This document shows, one piece after another, positions 29,804 through 37,584 of a stretch of 37,585 nt of DNA. Position numbers and translations under genes: made by a program. The stretch's first letter is position 1. Every line of letters starts with the position of its first letter. The DNA comes from Actinomycetota bacterium (GTDB lineage: Bacteria > Actinomycetota > Thermoleophilia > Gaiellales > Gaiellaceae), in the NCBI GenBank assembly GCA_005885565.1, contig VAXK01000194.1, forward strand, positions 1-37,585, written 5' to 3'. Under the pieces are notes generated by a model that saw nothing but the letters and a program-made list of their open reading frames with translations, searched no databases and was not told the DNA's origin.

Positions 29804-31302
29804 GGCGTCCGCGTCCCGACGTCGTGAGCGGCACGTGCGGGGGCCGCGATGATTTCCGCGAGGTCCCGGTAGAGGCGTGCGATATCCCGCATCTCCTGCT
29901 CCGAGTAGTGTCGTGACAGGCGCTCCAGCTCGGGCGCCGACGCCGTCAGCGCGTAGGCGCTCGTGTCGTCGCCCGTCGCCGCGGCTTCGAGAGCGCGCCG
30001 TGCTTCGTGGCCGTTGCCGAGCCGGTGATGGCTCAACGCGCGCCATACCGTGCCGCCGCCGCAGCACGAGATCTCGTCGTCGTAGCGACGAAGCCGGAAG
30101 AGCGCCTCGCTCACGAGCTCGTCGTTGCCCTCGGCCTGCGCCCGAGCGAGGCATTGGCTCCACTCGCCAACGGCCGCGAACGCCGCAGCATCGTGGTCGA
30201 TCCTCGCGGGCTCGGTTGTGGGCGCGTCGTCGCGCCGCCGAAGGAGCGTCGACTTGAGGAGCTCCGCCTCGGCGGCCGCGCGCCAGTCCCGGCGCCGTGG
30301 CGGACGCTCCAAGAGCTCGCGGTACGCGAGGCCGTTCCGGCGCAGCTGGAACCACCGGTCCGGCTGCCTGATCGGGTGCTCGACGTGGTGGCCCCATGCG
30401 CTCGCGACCGGCAGGAGGAACGCTCCGGCTGCCTCCAGGCGGGCGGCGACGAGCAGGTCGTTGTGGCCCCAGCCGTTGAGGATGTCGGGAAACCCGTCGT
30501 TCTCCAGGATGAGCTCGCGGCGGACGCTGAACAAGCACCCGAACACGAACCGGTGCCGCCGCCAGACGCCGCCGCGGCTGTCGAGCATGAAACGGCCACT
30601 GTGCAGGCGGAGCAGCCATCCGCTCGCGTCCAGCAAATTGGGGACGAGCGTCGGAAGGTAGAACCGAACGCGCGGATCGCTTGAGCACGCCTCGAGGTGC
30701 ATCAGCGACCACGTCGAGGATGCGGTGGCCGCGGCAGGCGGGATGTTCGAGTGGAAGCCGAAGCAAAGGGCATCGCTCCACCGCTCGTGCCGTGCCGCCA
30801 GCTCGTCGAGCGCGCCGCAGCCGAGCACCATGTCCGAGTCGCAGAAGACGACGACGTCCCCCGACGCGCGCTCGAGTCCGGCGTTGAGGGCGGCAGACTG
30901 GCTCCGGTGGGTCAGCCGCAACGCCACGACGTCCACGTCCCTTCGAGCGCGCGCGACGCGCTGCCACGACGCGTCGGTCGAGCCGTCGTCGCAGACGACG
31001 ACCTCGAGACGCGAGGGCGCAAGGCGATTGAGGGACGAGCGGCCGACGGCGTCGAGACAGCGCTCGACCGTCTCCTCCGAATTCCACACCGGGACGACGA
31101 TCGAGACGGTGGCATGACGCGAGCGCAACGAGGAGCATTCGTGGTGCCATGGGGCCCCGACGTAGGGGAAGGAGAACCATTCCGCCGGCTCGGCGCCGAC
31201 CGCCGTCTGCCACGAAGGCGCGCGAGCCGCACCCGCACCGAGCGGTAGGTGCGGCTGATGCCGGAGTCCCTGCTCCAACTCGTCGGCCTTGGCTCGAGTC
31301 AA
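29800..31302 (-). CDS. Family 2 glycosyltransferase with C-terminal helical extension
   Basis: A 500-aa protein. The GT-A domain begins near residue 66 ('VSIVVPVWNSEETVERCLDAV') and carries 'VVCDDGST', the metal-binding 'FCDSDMV' and the acceptor-side 'NGWGHNDL'. Residues about 385-500 are helical and may be TPR-like. The first 65 residues are an unassigned extension. TTG 31302 is supported by GGAGG 8 nt upstream. Enzymes of this clade transfer sugars from nucleotide sugars to polysaccharide, lipid or small-molecule acceptors. It opens a three-gene minus-strand operon (GT, methyltransferase, MFS). The relation to the phosphinate genes is open. Confidence 0.85.
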   Translation of the reverse strand: MTRAKADELEQGLRHQPHLPLGAGAARAPSWQTAVGAEPAEWFSFPYVGAPWHHECSSLRSRHATVSIVVPVWNSEETVERCLDAVGRSSLNRLAPSRLEVVVCDDGSTDASWQRVARARRDVDVVALRLTHRSQSAALNAGLERASGDVVVFCDSDMVLGCGALDELAARHERWSDALCFGFHSNIPPAAATASSTWSLMHLEACSSDPRVRFYLPTLVPNLLDASGWLLRLHSGRFMLDSRGGVWRRHRFVFGCLFSVRRELILENDGFPDILNGWGHNDLLVAARLEAAGAFLLPVASAWGHHVEHPIRQPDRWFQLRRNGLAYRELLERPPRRRDWRAAAEAELLKSTLLRRRDDAPTTEPARIDHDAAAFAAVGEWSQCLARAQAEGNDELVSEALFRLRRYDDEISCCGGGTVWRALSHHRLGNGHEARRALEAAATGDDTSAYALTASAPELERLSRHYSEQEMRDIARLYRDLAEIIAAPARAAHDVGTRTP

Positions 31303-31379
31303 ATCCGGAGCCTCCCAAGCAATGCTACTGCCGTTGACAACCGCGTCGGCGTCGGCGAGCCTCGCCGGAGGCCGTGCAC

Positions 31380-32114
31380 GTGACCGCCACGCGCTGCTTG
31401 ATCGTCAACGCCGACGACTTCGGCCAGACGGCCGGGATCAACCGCGGGATCGTGGAGGCACACGAACGCGGCGTGGTCACGAGCGCGAGCCTGCTCGTCT
31501 TCCATCCGGCGGCCGAGGAGGCCGCCGAGCTCGCACGCCGTTACCCGGCGCTCAGCGTCGGGCTCCATCTCGACTACGGCGAGTGGGGTCGCGTTCGCGA
31601 CACGTGGTATCCGATCTACGAAGTGGACGCGCGCTCGGCGCGCGCAGCCCGGCTCGCGGCACGCCGGCAGCTCGACCGTTTTCGCGAGCTGATGGGGCGC
31701 GACCCGACGCATCTCGATTCGCATCAGCATGCGCACCGGGAAGAGCCGGTGCGGGGGGTCGCGCTCGCCCTCGCCTCTGAGCTCGGGGTTCCACTCCGGC
31801 ACTTCGCCGACGGCGTTCTGTACCGAGGCAGCTTCTATGGGCAGGTGAACGGTGAGCCGCGGCTCGACGCGATAACTCCGGAGGCGCTTGCGGCGTCGAT
31901 CGCCGAGCTACAGCCGGGCGTGACGGAGATCGGTTGCCACCCCGGCTATCCCGAGGGGCTCTACTCGTCGTATCGCGACGAACGAGGCACCGAGCTCCGC
32001 ACGCTCTGCAGCTCCGTCGTGCGCAGCGCCCTGAACGCCTACGGCGTCGAGCTGGTCTCGTTCGAGACCGCGCCGCTGACGGCCCCGACCGGCCTTCGGA
32101 AGCCTCGGCCGTGA
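31380..32114 (+). CDS. YdjC/ChbG-family carbohydrate deacetylase
   Basis: A 244-aa YdjC-like protein. The metal site residues are visible: Asp12-Asp13 in 'VNADDFG', the His pair in 'DSHQHAH' and 'IGCHPGY'. The family removes N-acetyl groups from chitooligosaccharides, cellobiose-type sugars or hopanoid head groups. GTG 31380 has GGAGG 8 nt upstream, better than GTG 31374, which is only 2 nt from it. It is divergent from the glycosyltransferase and ends 4 bp from cobU. The substrate is not known; a sugar-processing role with the neighbouring glycosyltransferase is possible. Confidence 0.9.
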   Translation: MTATRCLIVNADDFGQTAGINRGIVEAHERGVVTSASLLVFHPAAEEAAELARRYPALSVGLHLDYGEWGRVRDTWYPIYEVDARSARAARLAARRQLDRFRELMGRDPTHLDSHQHAHREEPVRGVALALASELGVPLRHFADGVLYRGSFYGQVNGEPRLDAITPEALAASIAELQPGVTEIGCHPGYPEGLYSSYRDERGTELRTLCSSVVRSALNAYGVELVSFETAPLTAPTGLRKPRP

Positions 32115-32118
32115 CGGG

Positions 32119-32658
32119 TCAGCGAAGCCCTTCCAGGATCGAACCGGCCTTCTCGAGCGCGAGCGCGCGTCCGGCAACGACCAGGAGGACGTGATCTGCA
32201 GCGTCGGCCCAGACGGCGTTCACACGTCCGAGCAGGTCGCGGTAGCTGCGGCCGATCGGGTTGTCCGGGACGACCCCGAGGCCTACCTCGTTGGTGACCG
32301 CGACCGTCAGCGCCCGCCGGTCGGATGCCGCGGCGGCCGCGGCCGCCGCGAACGTCTCGGCCTCGGCCGCGCCGAACCGCTCGAGCGCGTTCGCCGTCCA
32401 AAGCGTCAGGCAGTCGATGACCAAGCACGTATCGCCTCCCGCTTCGTCGATCGCCTCGCGTAGGCGCAGCGGCTCTTCGACCGTCTGCCAGCTCGACGGC
32501 CGCCGGCGGCGGTGTTCGGCGATCCGCTCCGCCATCTCGGCATCCTGCGCCACCGCCGTCGCGATCAGGCGGACGGGCGACGGCTGCGCGGCCGCGAGCC
32601 GAACGGCAAGCCGTGACTTGCCGCTTCGCGCACCGCCGATCAAGACGACGAGCGGCAT
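32119..32658 (-). CDS. cobU: Adenosylcobinamide kinase/guanylyltransferase
   Basis: A 179-aa CobU/CobP enzyme. The P-loop is 'GGARSGKS' (residues 8-15), 'ATAVAQDAEMAERIAEHRRRRP' contains the guanylylated-His region, and 'DCLTLWTAN' and 'VTNEVGLGVVP' are the remaining family signatures. It phosphorylates adenosylcobinamide and then transfers GMP to it, in the cobalamin nucleotide-loop pathway. Here it is the last gene of the B12 uptake operon, its ATG touching the btuD stop, so it likely salvages imported cobinamide. Confidence 0.95.
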   Translation of the reverse strand: MPLVVLIGGARSGKSRLAVRLAAAQPSPVRLIATAVAQDAEMAERIAEHRRRRPSSWQTVEEPLRLREAIDEAGGDTCLVIDCLTLWTANALERFGAAEAETFAAAAAAAASDRRALTVAVTNEVGLGVVPDNPIGRSYRDLLGRVNAVWADAADHVLLVVAGRALALEKAGSILEGLR

Positions 32659-33456
32659 CTAGGAGGCGTCCGGGTCGCGCGGCTTCTCTCGCCGAGGCAG
32701 CACGAAGACGCTGCCGTTCTCGTGGATCACACGGACGCTGGCGCCGTAGTAGGCGGCGAGGCTCTCTTCGGAGAGAACGTCGCGCGCGGCTCCGTCGGCG
32801 ACGATCGTCCCCCTGTCGAGGAGCAGGAGCCGGTCCGCGTACTGGGCGGCCAGGCTGAGATCGTGCATCGCGGAGATCACCGTCAGCTCGACGTCGCGGC
32901 GAAGCGAGTCGACGAGCTCGAGCACCTGTTGCTGGCGGCCGAGATCGAGGGCGGTGGTCGGCTCGTCGAGCAGCATGATCGGCGCCTCTTGAGCGAGCGC
33001 GCGTGCCAGCACGACCCGCTGGAGCTCGCCGCCGCTCAGCGAGCCGAGGGAGCGCTCGGCGAACGGGCGGAGTCCCAGCCGGGCGATCGCGTGATCGGCT
33101 GCGAGGCGGTCGTGGCGCCCCTCGGTCGCCAGGTAGCCGATGTGCGGTGTTCGCCCGAGGAGCACGTACTCGGCGACCGTCAGCTCTGCCGGGGTCTGCG
33201 GGCTCTGCGGGACCAGCGCGATCTCACGCGCGATCTGGCGGCGCGTGCTCGTGAGCACCGCGCGCCCTTCGATGAGGATCGAGCCGGCGAATGCGACCAG
33301 TCCGGCGAGCGCGCGCAGGATGGTCGTCTTGCCGGCGCCGTTGGGGCCGATCAACGTGACCCACTCTCCTCGCTCGACCGCGGCCGAGACGTCGCGCACG
33401 ACCCGTGCGCGTCCGAGCGTCACCGACAGATCGCGGACTTCCACCGACGCGCTCAC
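32659..33456 (-). CDS. btuD: Cobalamin ABC transporter ATP-binding protein
   Basis: A 265-aa ABC ATPase of the FecE/BtuD/HmuV group. Walker A is 'GPNGAGKTT' (residues 37-45), the Q-loop lies in 'ALVPQSPQ', the signature is 'LSGGELQRVVLARALAQ', Walker B is 'IMLLDEPTTALD' and the switch His is in 'SAMHDLSLA'. It powers the permease encoded just upstream (4-bp ATGA overlap). The B12 riboswitch and cobU in the operon specify cobalamin or cobinamide as cargo rather than a siderophore. Confidence 0.94.
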   Translation of the reverse strand: MSASVEVRDLSVTLGRARVVRDVSAAVERGEWVTLIGPNGAGKTTILRALAGLVAFAGSILIEGRAVLTSTRRQIAREIALVPQSPQTPAELTVAEYVLLGRTPHIGYLATEGRHDRLAADHAIARLGLRPFAERSLGSLSGGELQRVVLARALAQEAPIMLLDEPTTALDLGRQQQVLELVDSLRRDVELTVISAMHDLSLAAQYADRLLLLDRGTIVADGAARDVLSEESLAAYYGASVRVIHENGSVFVLPRREKPRDPDAS

Positions 33457-34559
33457 ATGACGATCCTCCGCGTCGTTCTCAAGACGACGGCGAAGAAGGG
33501 GGCGCCGAAGAAAGCGGTCACGACTCCTATCGGCAGCTCGGACGGGGACAAGACCGTCCGCGCGATCAGATCGGCCAGGACGAGGAAGCCGGCGCCCACG
33601 ATCAGCGACAGCGGGACCACCGTCCGGTAGCTCGCGGAGACGAGCAGACGGATCGTGTGCGGCACGATGATCCCGACGAACCCGATCAGGCCGCTGACGG
33701 CGACCGCGGCCGCGGTGCCGGCGGTCGCGGCGACGACGATCAGCAGGCGGACCCGGCGCACGTCGAGCCCGAGCGCCGCAGCTTCCTCGTCACCCAGGCT
33801 CAGAACGTCGAGGACCCGCCGGTGGAGCAGGATGACCAGGGAGCTGACGCCGATGTAGGGCGCGGCGAGCGCCACGTCGTGCCAGCCGGCGGTGCTGAAC
33901 CCTCCCAGGAGCCACGCGTAGACCTCGCGCAGCGTCTGCGAGCGCTGCTGCTGCACGAACGTCTGCACCGCGGTCATGAACGCTGCGACCGTTACTCCGG
34001 CCAGGATCAACGTGCCGGTGCTACGAGCGCCTCCAACGGAGCGACCGAGGACGTACGCGCACGCCACGCCGGCAACGGCACCCCCGAACGCAGCCAGCGG
34101 CAACAGCTCCCGTGCGCCGGCGCCGGCGGACGCGTAGCCGATGGCGAGCGTAGCCCCGAGGCCCGCGCCGGCGGCGACGCCCAGCAGGTAGGGGTCGGCG
34201 AGCGGGTTCCGGAACACTCCCTGGTACGCCGAGCCCGCGACGGCGAGCATCCCGCCGACCAGCGCGGCCAGCACGACGCGCGGAGCCCGCAGCTGCCACA
34301 GGATCGCGTCGTCGATCCTGCTCGAGCGCGCATCGACGTGAAGCAGGGGCAGGTGCGACAGCGCCGAGTCGACGATCGAGTCGAGCCCGATCGGCACGGG
34401 CCCGATGCTGAGCGCCACGAGCAGCGAGCCGACGAGGAAGGCAAGCGCCCCGAGCCCCCAGCCCGGCGGTACGCCTCGAGCCCGGATCGCAGCCGGCGGC
34501 TCCGCCTCCGCCAAAGCGGTCGCGTACCTTACGGCGGCGGGATCAGAGACGCCCTCCAC
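33453..34559 (-). CDS. btuC: Cobalamin ABC transporter permease (FecCD family)
   Basis: A 368-aa FecCD-type permease with about ten membrane segments. 'LWQLRAPRVVLAALVGGMLAVAGSAYQGVFRNPLADPYLLGVAAGAGLGA' type composition marks the N-terminal half, and 'GLIGFVGIIVPHTIRLLVS' with the coupling-helix region marks the C-terminal half. It forms the transmembrane channel for B12 import with BtuD and BtuF. The annotated GTG start leaves 29 bp after btuF and has GAGGCGG a few nt upstream. The first 30 residues are polar and could be cytoplasmic. Confidence 0.93.
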   Translation of the reverse strand: MEGVSDPAAVRYATALAEAEPPAAIRARGVPPGWGLGALAFLVGSLLVALSIGPVPIGLDSIVDSALSHLPLLHVDARSSRIDDAILWQLRAPRVVLAALVGGMLAVAGSAYQGVFRNPLADPYLLGVAAGAGLGATLAIGYASAGAGARELLPLAAFGGAVAGVACAYVLGRSVGGARSTGTLILAGVTVAAFMTAVQTFVQQQRSQTLREVYAWLLGGFSTAGWHDVALAAPYIGVSSLVILLHRRVLDVLSLGDEEAAALGLDVRRVRLLIVVAATAGTAAAVAVSGLIGFVGIIVPHTIRLLVSASYRTVVPLSLIVGAGFLVLADLIARTVLSPSELPIGVVTAFFGAPFFAVVLRTTRRIVM

Positions 34560-34588
34560 TCAACCGCCTCGACCGGGCGCGGGAAGCG

Positions 34589-35515
34589 TCATCTCGATTG
34601 TCCCTGGAGCCGCTTGACGGCGCTCGCGACCTTCTTGAGGAAGACGACGACGCGCGGTCCCCACCGCGAGGCGATCGAATCGTCCACCGGCACCACGGCG
34701 CCGCTTCGGACCGCTGCGATGTTGCTCCAGCCGGACCTCGCCGCCACCGTCGCGAGGTTCTGTCCGCAACAGATGCTGTCCGCAAGAACGATCAGGTCGG
34801 GGTTGCTCGCGATGACGTACTCCGCCGAGAGCTGCGGATAGTCGCTCGAGCCTCCCGCCTTGTCGGCGATGTTCTGGAGGCCGAGCAGCTTGTACATCTG
34901 GCCGATGAAGGTGTGCGACGTCGCCGAGTAGTAGTTCGTGGTGAGCTCGTGGTAGACGCTCAGCGGCTTGGTGGGCCGGGGCACGGACCGCACGATCGCC
35001 CTCACCTGTCTCTTCATCTTCGCCACGAGACGGTTGGCCTTCGCGGCGTGCCCGGTCGTCCGCCCGATCTGCCCGATCTGCGCGTAGACGCCCGCGAGAT
35101 TCGTGGCCGGCGGCGCGAGGAGCACGCGAACGTGCAGCTTCTTGAGCTGGGCGACGACGTGATTCGTGTCGTTCGAGAGCACGACCAGGTCCGGTCGGTA
35201 CTTTGCGATCGCCTCCACGTTCGGGGTGAAGCCCGACAGCTTCGTTCGCCGCGCCCGCGGCGGGTACGTCGAGTCGGCGTCGACCGCGACGACTTGCTTG
35301 CCCGCGCCGACCGCGTAGAGGTCTTCGGTCGTCGTCGCCGACAGCGACACGATCCGCGAGGGCCGGCGGGTGATCGTCGCGCCCTTCGTCGCAGCGCGCT
35401 TCGCCGAAAGGTGCGGCGTGATCGCTGCCGCCGCGCCGCCGATGGTCGAGCAGGCGATCACCGTCGCCGACGCCAAGGGGAGCAGGAGCCGCAAGTCTGC
35501 TTTGAAGCTGGCCAT
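34589..35515 (-). CDS. btuF: Cobalamin-binding lipoprotein (ABC substrate-binding protein)
   Basis: A 308-aa class III periplasmic-binding-type protein. A signal sequence ends in a lipobox 'TVIAC' (Cys22), so it is probably a membrane-anchored lipoprotein. 'RIVSLSATTTEDLYAVGAGKQVVAVD' and 'NVEAIAKYRPDLVV' are standard for the BtuF/FecB/FepB family. A second Cys pair, 'SICCGQN', occurs in the C-terminal lobe. The ATG is directly after the T-run of the attenuator hairpin at 35516-35540, with GGAGG inside that hairpin as the ribosome site, so expression is set by the B12 riboswitch. Confidence 0.93.
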   Translation of the reverse strand: MASFKADLRLLLPLASATVIACSTIGGAAAAITPHLSAKRAATKGATITRRPSRIVSLSATTTEDLYAVGAGKQVVAVDADSTYPPRARRTKLSGFTPNVEAIAKYRPDLVVLSNDTNHVVAQLKKLHVRVLLAPPATNLAGVYAQIGQIGRTTGHAAKANRLVAKMKRQVRAIVRSVPRPTKPLSVYHELTTNYYSATSHTFIGQMYKLLGLQNIADKAGGSSDYPQLSAEYVIASNPDLIVLADSICCGQNLATVAARSGWSNIAAVRSGAVVPVDDSIASRWGPRVVVFLKKVASAVKRLQGQSR

Positions 35516-35540
35516 AAAAAAACCTCCGCGTTAGCGGAGG
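35516..35540 (-). terminator. btuF: Riboswitch-controlled intrinsic terminator that also contains the btuF ribosome site
   Basis: On the minus strand CCTCCGC (35540-35534), TAAC and GCGGAGG (35529-35523) make a perfect 7-bp stem followed by seven T residues, then the ATG of btuF. The GGAGG on the 3' arm is exactly 7 nt before the ATG. When folded, the hairpin would both end transcription and hide the ribosome site. A competing pair (35575-35584 with 35535-35544, 10 bp with one mismatch) could act as antiterminator. Confidence 0.8.
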
Positions 35541-35599
35541 GAGGTGGCTCGCCCGGCTTGGCCGTACGGACCGCCCTTCCTCCGAGGGCTTGCTCGCTC

Positions 35600-35690
35600 G
35601 ACGTAGGCAGGCGACCTGGCTCGTCCCCGAAGGGGCATCACAGTTGCGGGACAGCGCCGGAATCACACCGGCTTCGCTGACTACGCCGGC
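35600..35690 (-). ncRNA. Cobalamin riboswitch
   Basis: The minus strand carries the conserved core in order: a GAAGCCGGTGTGATTCCGGC hairpin region (35676-35657), CTGTCCCGCAACTGTGA (about 35654-35638), a CCCC/GGGG hairpin (35625-35635), and the B12 box AGCCAGGTCGCCTGCC (35621-35606). A CGTAG/CTACG helix (35681-35685 with 35602-35606) closes the element. Cobalamin binding normally turns expression off. It stands before the btuF-btuC-btuD-cobU operon and acts through the hairpin at 35516-35540. Confidence 0.93.
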
Positions 35691-35715
35691 CGGGGAATAT
35701 GTGCCCGGCCCGGGC

Positions 35716-35745
35716 AGCTTACGCCGCCTGTGGGCGCGGTGGCAA
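35716..35745 (-). promoter_or_regulatory. Candidate promoter of the B12 uptake operon
   Basis: TTGCCA (35745-35740) and TAAGCT (35721-35716) are 18 nt apart on the minus strand. A start near 35709 would give a leader of about 195 nt containing the whole riboswitch. The -10 is weak. Confidence 0.4.
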
Positions 35746-35752
35746 GCTCGAG

Positions 35753-36637
35753 CTAGCTGGCCTGTGCGTCGGCGAGCGGCAAGACGGCGTACGGAAGCCC
35801 CGGGTCCGCGACAGCCTCCGGGTGAATCAGGTATGCGAGCTGGCGGACGCCGTCGGCCAGTCGCGGCGCCGGGCGCGAGAAGTGGGCAGCTCCGTCCACG
35901 ACGACCGCCCGCACCGGCAGGCGGAGCTCCGTTGCGGCCTCGACCGCCTCGTCAAGGCCGAGTCCGCACGGCGCCAGCACGATCAGCTCGGGCTCTTCGC
36001 CGAGCACGGTCTCCCAGGTCGTCGCGAACGAGTGCTCGCCCGGCTTACCGAGGATGTTCGTTCCGCCTGCCGCCTCCACCATCTCGGGCAGCCAGTGGCC
36101 CGACGCGTACGGCGGGTCCATCCACTCCGCCACGAACACGCGCGGGCGCTCGAATCCCGCCACTGCGGTCCGCACCGACGCGACGGTCGCGTGCATCGCC
36201 TCCGCCACGGCAAGACCCCGCTCGCGAACGCCGAGCCGCTCGGCCAGCATGGTCACGCCGTCGACGACCTCGTCGAAGCTCCGCGGATTCATCGAGAACA
36301 CGTCGGTTCCGAGCGGGCACGCGGTGGCGAGATCGCCGCTCGACACTGCGCACACCTCACAGAGGTCCTGGGTGATCACGAGGTCGGGCGCGAGCTCGTC
36401 CATCATCTGCGCATCGACTGCGTAGAGCGAACGGCCCTCCGCTGCGGCGGCGTTCACCAGCGCGTCGATCTCGGCGTTCGTGATACCGGACACGTCGGCC
36501 CGGATATGCGCGACACGCGGCTTGCTCGCCACCTCAGGCGGCCAGTCACAATCCTCAGAGACGCCGACGAGCAAGTCGAGCATGCTCAGCTCCGCGAGCA
36601 TGTCCGTCGCGCTCGGCACCAGCGAGACGATTCGCAT
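35753..36637 (-). CDS. BtuF-like cobalamin-binding protein without signal peptide
   Basis: A 294-aa protein of the cobalamin/iron-siderophore binding family: 'RIVSLVPSATDMLAELSMLDLLVGVSEDCDWP' at the very N-terminus, then 'LAPDLVITQDLCEVCAVSSGDL' and 'VFVAEWMDPPYASGHWLPEMVEAAGGTNI'. This subgroup is commonly annotated as cytoplasmic or cobalamin-binding protein and has no secretion signal, unlike BtuF at 34589. ATG 36637 is preferred over a TTG 9 nt upstream. It ends just before the promoter and riboswitch of the uptake operon, so it is in the same orientation but separately controlled. The precise role is unknown. Confidence 0.87.
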   Translation of the reverse strand: MRIVSLVPSATDMLAELSMLDLLVGVSEDCDWPPEVASKPRVAHIRADVSGITNAEIDALVNAAAAEGRSLYAVDAQMMDELAPDLVITQDLCEVCAVSSGDLATACPLGTDVFSMNPRSFDEVVDGVTMLAERLGVRERGLAVAEAMHATVASVRTAVAGFERPRVFVAEWMDPPYASGHWLPEMVEAAGGTNILGKPGEHSFATTWETVLGEEPELIVLAPCGLGLDEAVEAATELRLPVRAVVVDGAAHFSRPAPRLADGVRQLAYLIHPEAVADPGLPYAVLPLADAQAS

Positions 36638-36655
36638 CGGCCCCAAATGTAACGC

Positions 36656-36704
36656 GGCAGCGCGACGGCGGACGGATCGCGAACCGTCCTGCCGTCGCGC
36701 TGCC
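36656..36704 (-). terminator. Long perfect hairpin after the beta-propeller gene
   Basis: GGCAGCGCGACGGC (36656-36669) pairs with 36691-36704 over 14 bp, and an inner GGACGG/CCGTCC (36670-36675 with 36684-36689) adds 6 bp with one bulged T and an 8-nt loop. It is 25 bp after the stop of the YVTN gene and just before the cobalamin-binding gene. No T-run follows, so it may be a factor-aided terminator or an RNA-stability element. Confidence 0.55.
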
Positions 36705-36729
36705 GAACGTCGTCGGCTAGTGCGTCCGA

Positions 36730-37584
36730 TCAGCTGGAGATCGAGATCACGGAGACGGTCGTGTCACCCTCGTTCGTGACGAACGCCTTCGTGCTGTCGG
36801 GTGTAAAGGCGATGTCGTTCGGATTGGCTCCCACCGGGATGTTGGCGATGATCTGGTTCGTCGCCGTGCTGATCACGGTCACCTGGTTGAGGAAGAAGTC
36901 CGTGGCGAAGGCGAAACGACCGTCGGGCGTGATCCTGATCCCGTACATCGCGGTGTCCGGCGTCGGGATGGTCGTGACGGTCCCATGGGTTGCTGTGTCG
37001 ATGACCCACACCTTTCCGGTCCCGCCGTGGCCGCTGTACTTCGTCAGGTAGGCGAACCGGCCGTCGGGAGTGATCGCGGTGCCGGGGCAGACGCCGCCCT
37101 CGTTGAGCCTGAGGTCGGCGAGGATCGCGTTGTTGGCGGTATTGACGAACACAGCGCCGGGCGGCGCTGCGGCGCCCTGGTCGTGGCCGGCCACGAGCTG
37201 GCTTCCGTCCGGAGTGACAGCGGGCCTCCCGGTGTTCCCCACCAACGTGATCGTGCTGCCGATGGTGACGTTCGCCGGATTCGAGTTGTTCAGGACCGCG
37301 ATGTTCTGGCGGGAATGATCCTCCTGCGTTCCGATGCTGGTCACGAAGACCTTGCTGCCGTCTGGGGTGGTGGCGACCCCCGTCGGGAAGAGCATCGGTA
37401 TCGAGGTCAAGTCGACGGTCTGGGTGACCGTGTTGGTCGTGGCGTTGATCACCGAGACGGTGGCATCGGAGTCGTTCGTGACGAACGCCTGGCTGCCGTT
37501 GGGCGTGAACGCGACGTCCTCGGGGAAGTTGCCGACGGGAATCGTCCCTTGGATGGCGTAGGTAGACGGGTTGATGCGGGTGAC
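36730..37584 (-). CDS. YVTN-family beta-propeller repeat protein (5' end outside the window)
   Basis: 284 residues are visible and the frame is open to the right edge. The sequence is built of blades of about 42-55 residues, each with 'TPDGSKVFVT', 'TPDGRFAYLTK', 'TPDGRFAFATD' or 'TPDSTKAFVTN', followed by a 'VSVISIS'-like strand and a 'I..IPVG..P' linker. This is the YncE/YVTN beta-propeller pattern. Such proteins are usually exported and act in binding; the ligand is unknown. The stop lies at 36730, followed by the long hairpin. The signal peptide would be upstream of the window. Confidence 0.88.
   Translation of the reverse strand, partial: VTRINPSTYAIQGTIPVGNFPEDVAFTPNGSQAFVTNDSDATVSVINATTNTVTQTVDLTSIPMLFPTGVATTPDGSKVFVTSIGTQEDHSRQNIAVLNNSNPANVTIGSTITLVGNTGRPAVTPDGSQLVAGHDQGAAAPPGAVFVNTANNAILADLRLNEGGVCPGTAITPDGRFAYLTKYSGHGGTGKVWVIDTATHGTVTTIPTPDTAMYGIRITPDGRFAFATDFFLNQVTVISTATNQIIANIPVGANPNDIAFTPDSTKAFVTNEGDTTVSVISISS

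Noticed and set aside
31334..31339. TTGACA as a -35 for the YdjC-type gene
   Set aside because: No acceptable -10 lies 16-19 nt downstream.
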